Of a DNA stretch of 64,000 nt, positions 60,895 to 64,000 are shown one piece after another. How positions within the stretch are numbered: the stretch's first letter is position 1; every line of letters starts with the position of its first letter. Origin of the DNA: Haliangium sp050303215 (GTDB taxonomy: Bacteria > Myxococcota_A > Polyangia > Haliangiales > Haliangiaceae); the NCBI RefSeq assembly GCF_050303215.1, contig NZ_JBNLBH010000023.1, forward strand, positions 1 to 64,000, written 5' to 3'. Made by a program: the position numbers and the translations under genes. The notes below the pieces were generated by a model. That model made no database searches. It saw only the letters and a list, made by a program, of their open reading frames with translations, and was not told where the DNA came from.

Positions 60895-62168
60895 AGCGGC
60901 CGGATCCGCTGCTGTGCACCCGATTTCGCGGCGTCGACGCGCTGCGTGCGGAGCTGCGCGCGGCGTTGGCGACGATGGCGTTCGATCCCGAGCGCAACGT
61001 CGTCGGCCCCGAGGTGACCAGTCGCAACCCCGAGGCCGCACTCGAGGTGCGCCTCAGCGTGCTGCGCCGGACCTACCGCGGCGATTATCATACCGACGCC
61101 TTCGACATCGAGCGGCTCGGGCGACAGATCCGGAGCGGCGACGAGGCCATCTGGTTCTGGGGCGAGGGCGCCGAGATCGATCGCCTGCGGGCCGTTCTCG
61201 AGGGCGGAGACGGCTCTCGCGACCTCGACCTGGGCACGGTCACGGTGCTGTCGGGCGAGGGCGAATTCGGCGAGGGCCACGGCGAGCTGTGCCGCTCGGG
61301 CAGCCAGAGCCGCTTCAGCGCCCGGGGCGCGATCGTGTACCGCACCCTGGGCTACGTCGAGGAGCGAGAGCGGTGGCTGCGGGGGCGCTATCACACCCTC
61401 ACCTTGGTGCCACGCAACCGCCCCAGCACCGACGAGGTCCGCGGGGGCGAGGCCATCCACCGCATCCACTCGCGCTATGTGCAGTCGCGGTTCTGGGGCT
61501 TCGCCCCCTGGCACGTGATGCAAGGCGGGGTGCTGGAGATGCTCGACCACCGCGAGAGCAACCGCGATCCCAGCGACGTGGTCGCCGGGTTGGAGGCGAG
61601 CGCGGGTTGGCACTTCGCCGACGCCGACGAGGCCGCCTACGCCGAGGCCCTATGCCAGGTCAACTTCGGACTCGCGCCGCCGGTGGTGGTGGCGCCGGCT
61701 CCAAGGGGCACCGGTGGCCTCGCGGCCAAGCTGCATCTGCCGGCCTCGGCCGAGCTGACCCGTTACAATCACGGCGCGCTCACGGTGGGCGCGGACGGCG
61801 CGGACGGCGCCGGTGACGAGGTCGGGGCCGCGCTGGAGCGGCTCGCGAGCACTGATGTGTGCAGCGCGGTGGTGAGCCTCCCGCTCGATCTCGCGGCCGC
61901 GGTGCCGGTGCAGCGGATGGTGGCGGAGCGGGGGTTTCGACTCACCTCGATCCGCCCCCCCAAGGTGACCTGGCTGCTGCGCGACGAGCAGCGGCGCGAG
62001 GTCCGTACCGGCGCCTACGGCTACTGGTGTCGCCCCCGCGCCGACCTCGAAGTCGTACAGCCGTACTACCGTGGCTGCGACAGCGACGACGCCAGCGAAC
62101 GGACCATTCTTCAATATCTTCGCGACCGGCTCGACTTCCCAACTCCGGAGGCCAAACATGACGCATGA
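60891..62168 (+). CDS. Unrecognised 425-aa protein, conserved-looking, possible GNAT-like halves
   Basis: GTG at 60891 overlaps the PLP-fusion stop; the end overlaps the next gene by 11 bp, so it is firmly part of the operon. I do not recognise the family. The first ~125 residues are mixed helix/strand; the next ~90 include RSGSQSRFSARGAIVYRTLG and a Trp-Gly-Phe-Ala-Pro-Trp-His-Val patch. The last ~130 (YNHGALTVG, VVSLPLDLAAAVPVQRMVAERGFRLTSI, WLLRDEQR) look like the C-terminal half of a GNAT fold. A two-GNAT layout would resemble Fem-type aminoacyl-tRNA transferases, which would fit the ValRS-like genes, but this is a guess. Confidence 0.8.
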   Translation: MKRPDPLLCTRFRGVDALRAELRAALATMAFDPERNVVGPEVTSRNPEAALEVRLSVLRRTYRGDYHTDAFDIERLGRQIRSGDEAIWFWGEGAEIDRLRAVLEGGDGSRDLDLGTVTVLSGEGEFGEGHGELCRSGSQSRFSARGAIVYRTLGYVEERERWLRGRYHTLTLVPRNRPSTDEVRGGEAIHRIHSRYVQSRFWGFAPWHVMQGGVLEMLDHRESNRDPSDVVAGLEASAGWHFADADEAAYAEALCQVNFGLAPPVVVAPAPRGTGGLAAKLHLPASAELTRYNHGALTVGADGADGAGDEVGAALERLASTDVCSAVVSLPLDLAAAVPVQRMVAERGFRLTSIRPPKVTWLLRDEQRREVRTGAYGYWCRPRADLEVVQPYYRGCDSDDASERTILQYLRDRLDFPTPEAKHDA

Positions 62169-63303
62169 GCCCGAACGAGACCCAACGGTAATCAAGTTCT
62201 ACGATACCACGCTGCGCGACGGCGAGCAGATGCCGGAGGTCGCGTTCTCACCCCGAGAGCGGGTGCAGATCGCGCGTGCGCTGGACGAGCTGGGGCTGGA
62301 CGAGATCGAGATCGGGTTCGCCGCCTCCGGCCCCGAACACCGCAAGGACATGGTCGAGATCGTCGACGCGGGCCTGCGGGCGCGGCTGCTGTCCCTGGCG
62401 CGGCCGATCCGGTCGGACATCGACGCCGTCAAGGAGACCGGCGTCGACACCGTCGTGATCTTCATCGCGGTGTCGCCGCTGCACATGAAGTACAAGCTGC
62501 GCAAGACCTACGAAGAGATTTGCACCATGTCCGCGGCGGCCATCGAGTACGCGGCGGGATTGGGGCTGCGGGTGCAGCTCTCAATCGAAGACGCGACCCG
62601 GGCCGATCTCGACAAGGTCATCGGGTTGGCCCAGCACGGCGTGAGCGCGGGCGCGCAGCGGATCGGACTCGCGGACACCGTGGGTATCGGGACCCCGACG
62701 CTGATGCACCGGCTGGTGGGTGCCGTGGTCGACGCCGTCGACGTGCCGGTGTCGGTGCACTGCCACGACGATTTCGGCCTGGCGGTCGCCAACTCGCTGG
62801 CCGCGGTCGAGGCTGGGGCGCGGGTCCTGTCCACGACCATCTGCGGGCTCGGCGAGCGCTCGGGCAACGCCTCCACCGAGCAGTGCGCGATGGCGCTCGA
62901 GCGCCTCTATGGCTTCAAGACCAACTTCAACGTAGAGCGCATCTACGAGGTCTGTCGCCTGGTGAGCGAGTGCGCGCGGGTCGGGATTCCGCCCAACAAG
63001 GCCATCGTGGGCAAGAACAGCTTCCGCCACGAGTCGGGGATTCACGTCGCCGCCACGTTGCAGGAGCCGCTGTGCTACGAGCCCTACGACCCGGCCCTGG
63101 TCGGGCGCACGCGCGAGATCGTGCTCGGGAAGTCGAGCGGGCGGGCCGCGTTGCGGCACGTGGCCGGGCCGAGCGCGGACGCGCTGGACGACGGTGGGCT
63201 GCGGCAGGTGCTCGATCGGATCAAGGCCATCGCCGAGGAGGGGCGGACCATCGAGCACGCCGAGCTGCTGGGGCTCATCGCGGAGGTCGGCACGGATGCC
63301 TAG
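62158..63303 (+). CDS. Homocitrate synthase / 2-isopropylmalate synthase-family enzyme
   Basis: 381 aa from the ATG at 62158 with GGAGG upstream. TIM-barrel aldol-type synthase: YDTTLRDGEQMPEVAFS opening, EIEIGFAASGPEHR, VQLSIEDATRADLD, the metal HCHDDFGLAVANS and GLGERSGNAS. The C-terminal ~90 residues keep the linker (KNSFRHESGIH) but not the LeuA regulatory domain, so length fits NifV/AksA/homocitrate-synthase enzymes without leucine feedback. It adds acetyl-CoA to a 2-oxoacid. The opening Gln-Met-Pro-Glu differs from the usual Gln-Ala-Pro-Gly, so the substrate may be unusual. Confidence 0.93.
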   Translation: MTHEPERDPTVIKFYDTTLRDGEQMPEVAFSPRERVQIARALDELGLDEIEIGFAASGPEHRKDMVEIVDAGLRARLLSLARPIRSDIDAVKETGVDTVVIFIAVSPLHMKYKLRKTYEEICTMSAAAIEYAAGLGLRVQLSIEDATRADLDKVIGLAQHGVSAGAQRIGLADTVGIGTPTLMHRLVGAVVDAVDVPVSVHCHDDFGLAVANSLAAVEAGARVLSTTICGLGERSGNASTEQCAMALERLYGFKTNFNVERIYEVCRLVSECARVGIPPNKAIVGKNSFRHESGIHVAATLQEPLCYEPYDPALVGRTREIVLGKSSGRAALRHVAGPSADALDDGGLRQVLDRIKAIAEEGRTIEHAELLGLIAEVGTDA

Positions 63304-64000
63304 CTACACCCACTCGATCCTGTCGGCGCTGGCCGGCCGCGAGGTCGCCCCCGGCGACATCGTGACCGTCGAGGTCGCGCGGGTCATGGCCCACGACGGG
63401 ACCGGCCCGGTGTTGAGCCGTACCCTCGATGAGCACGGCATCGACCAGCTCGCCGCGGCCGATCGCACCGTGTTCATCTTCGATCACTACTACCCGCCGT
63501 CGACGCCGCGCGAGGCCATGCTGCAGGCCACCGCGCGCGAGTTTGCCGCCCGGCACGGTATCCCGGTGTACGCCGGGCACGGAATCGCGCACCAGGTGAT
63601 CGCGGAGAAGGCGCTGGCCACCCCGGGCACGATGTTCGTAGGGGGAGACTCGCACACCTGCACCGCCGGCGCCCTGGGCGCCTTTGCCATGGGGGTAGGG
63701 GCGACCGACGTGGCCGCGGTGGTTGCCTCGGGGCGGGTGTGGATGGAGACCCCCGAGGCGTTGCGCATCCGGCTGGTGGGCGCGCTGGCGCCGCCGGCCA
63801 CGGCTCACGACCTCGCCCTGACCATCGTCGGACGAGTGGGCATGCAAGGGGGCCTGGGTAAGACCCTCGAGTTCGTCGGCCCGGCGGTGGGGTCGCTGTC
63901 GATCTCGGATCGGCTCAAAATCTCGAACTACGCGGTGGAGATGGGCGCCATCGCGGGCATCTTCGGCGTGGACGACACCACCCGGGCGTGGATCGACGCC
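63296..64000 (+). CDS. Homoaconitase / 3-isopropylmalate dehydratase large subunit (partial, runs off the window)
   Basis: First 235 aa, ATG at 63296 overlapping the synthase stop by 8 bp. Aconitase-family landmarks: SILSALAGREV, VMAHDGTGPV (His-Asp), FDHYYPPSTPREA, GDSHTCTAGALGAFAMGVGATDVA with the first cluster Cys, and DLALTIVGRVG. This is the N-terminal part of the large subunit of the LeuC/AksD/HACN type; the remaining cluster Cys and the small subunit should lie downstream. It moves the hydroxyl in the elongation cycle between the synthase and the dehydrogenase at 54823. Confidence 0.93.
   Translation, partial: MPSYTHSILSALAGREVAPGDIVTVEVARVMAHDGTGPVLSRTLDEHGIDQLAAADRTVFIFDHYYPPSTPREAMLQATAREFAARHGIPVYAGHGIAHQVIAEKALATPGTMFVGGDSHTCTAGALGAFAMGVGATDVAAVVASGRVWMETPEALRIRLVGALAPPATAHDLALTIVGRVGMQGGLGKTLEFVGPAVGSLSISDRLKISNYAVEMGAIAGIFGVDDTTRAWIDA

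Larger units (their letters stand above)
25461..64000. other. Predicted biosynthetic gene cluster (right end not reached)
   Basis: From the promoter at 25461 to the edge, nearly every gene encodes an enzyme class typical of specialised metabolism: FAAL/carrier/AONS, two ValRS-like proteins, three radical-SAM enzymes, PLP enzymes, a carbamoyltransferase, methyltransferases, a 2-oxoacid elongation set, and exporters. There is no NRPS or modular PKS. Orientation changes several times, so it holds several operons. The left boundary is the promoter; the right boundary is outside the window. Membership of the AbgT and D-aminoacylase genes is likely by position but unproven. Confidence 0.8.

Overview
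The window is high-GC DNA from a myxobacterium-like bacterium (Myxococcota). The signs are a MYXO-CTERM-style tail on the S46 peptidase, two large eukaryotic-type Ser/Thr kinases (one fused to a formylglycine-generating-enzyme-like domain, one to TPRs), many lipoproteins and secreted peptidases, and codon bias that produces long empty reading frames opposite real genes. No rRNA, tRNA, CRISPR array, transposase or phage gene was seen.

Positions 1-25.2 kb look like ordinary chromosome: an effector-associated-domain/kinase/FGE protein; a TetR regulator next to lon, with matching 23-bp palindromic sites in front of both; an envelope block (NlpC/P60 lipoprotein, S46 peptidase, TRAP transporter, beta-barrel protein); folE and mutY overlapping; a kinase-TPR protein; YjbQ/DUF1244; and an S37-like secreted peptidase.

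Positions ~25.46 kb to the right edge look like one large, incomplete biosynthetic gene cluster with no conventional NRPS or PKS megasynthase. It opens behind a recognisable promoter with a fatty-acyl-AMP ligase/carrier/AONS fusion. This is followed by a Rickettsia/archaeal-type valyl-tRNA synthetase (ValRS) homologue, a possible ferritin-like protein, an SsuD-like flavin monooxygenase, an SDR, a stand-alone carrier protein, an AbgT-family transporter, a D-aminoacylase-like amidohydrolase, a second ValRS-like protein with a degraded editing domain, and two paralogous PqqD-domain/radical-SAM enzymes. Next come a class III aminotransferase, a self-processing P1/DmpA/NylC-type amidohydrolase, a TylF-like methyltransferase, a KAS III-like enzyme with only the Cys of its triad, a GlcG/HbpS protein, an APC permease, an MFS exporter and a stand-alone SCP2 domain.

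The last 12 kb (51.65 kb to the edge) is one co-directional, mostly translationally coupled operon: acyl-CoA dehydrogenase-like protein, B12-type radical SAM enzyme, homoisocitrate/isopropylmalate dehydrogenase, NodU/CmcH carbamoyltransferase, ICMT-like methyltransferase, a threonine-dehydratase/Cys-Met-PLP fusion, an unrecognised 425-aa protein, a homocitrate-synthase-like enzyme, and the start of a homoaconitase/IPM-isomerase large subunit.

Inferred logic: the homocitrate-type module lengthens a 2-oxoacid (possibly from the threonine-deaminase half) into an unusual amino acid. The FAAL-ACP-AONS protein condenses an acyl group with an amino acid. One or both ValRS-like proteins supply an aminoacyl-tRNA donor or self-resistance. 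Radical-SAM, carbamoyl, methyl and redox enzymes tailor the product, and MFS/AbgT/APC proteins move it or its precursors. The product is unknown; the valine/tRNA link is inferred from gene content only.
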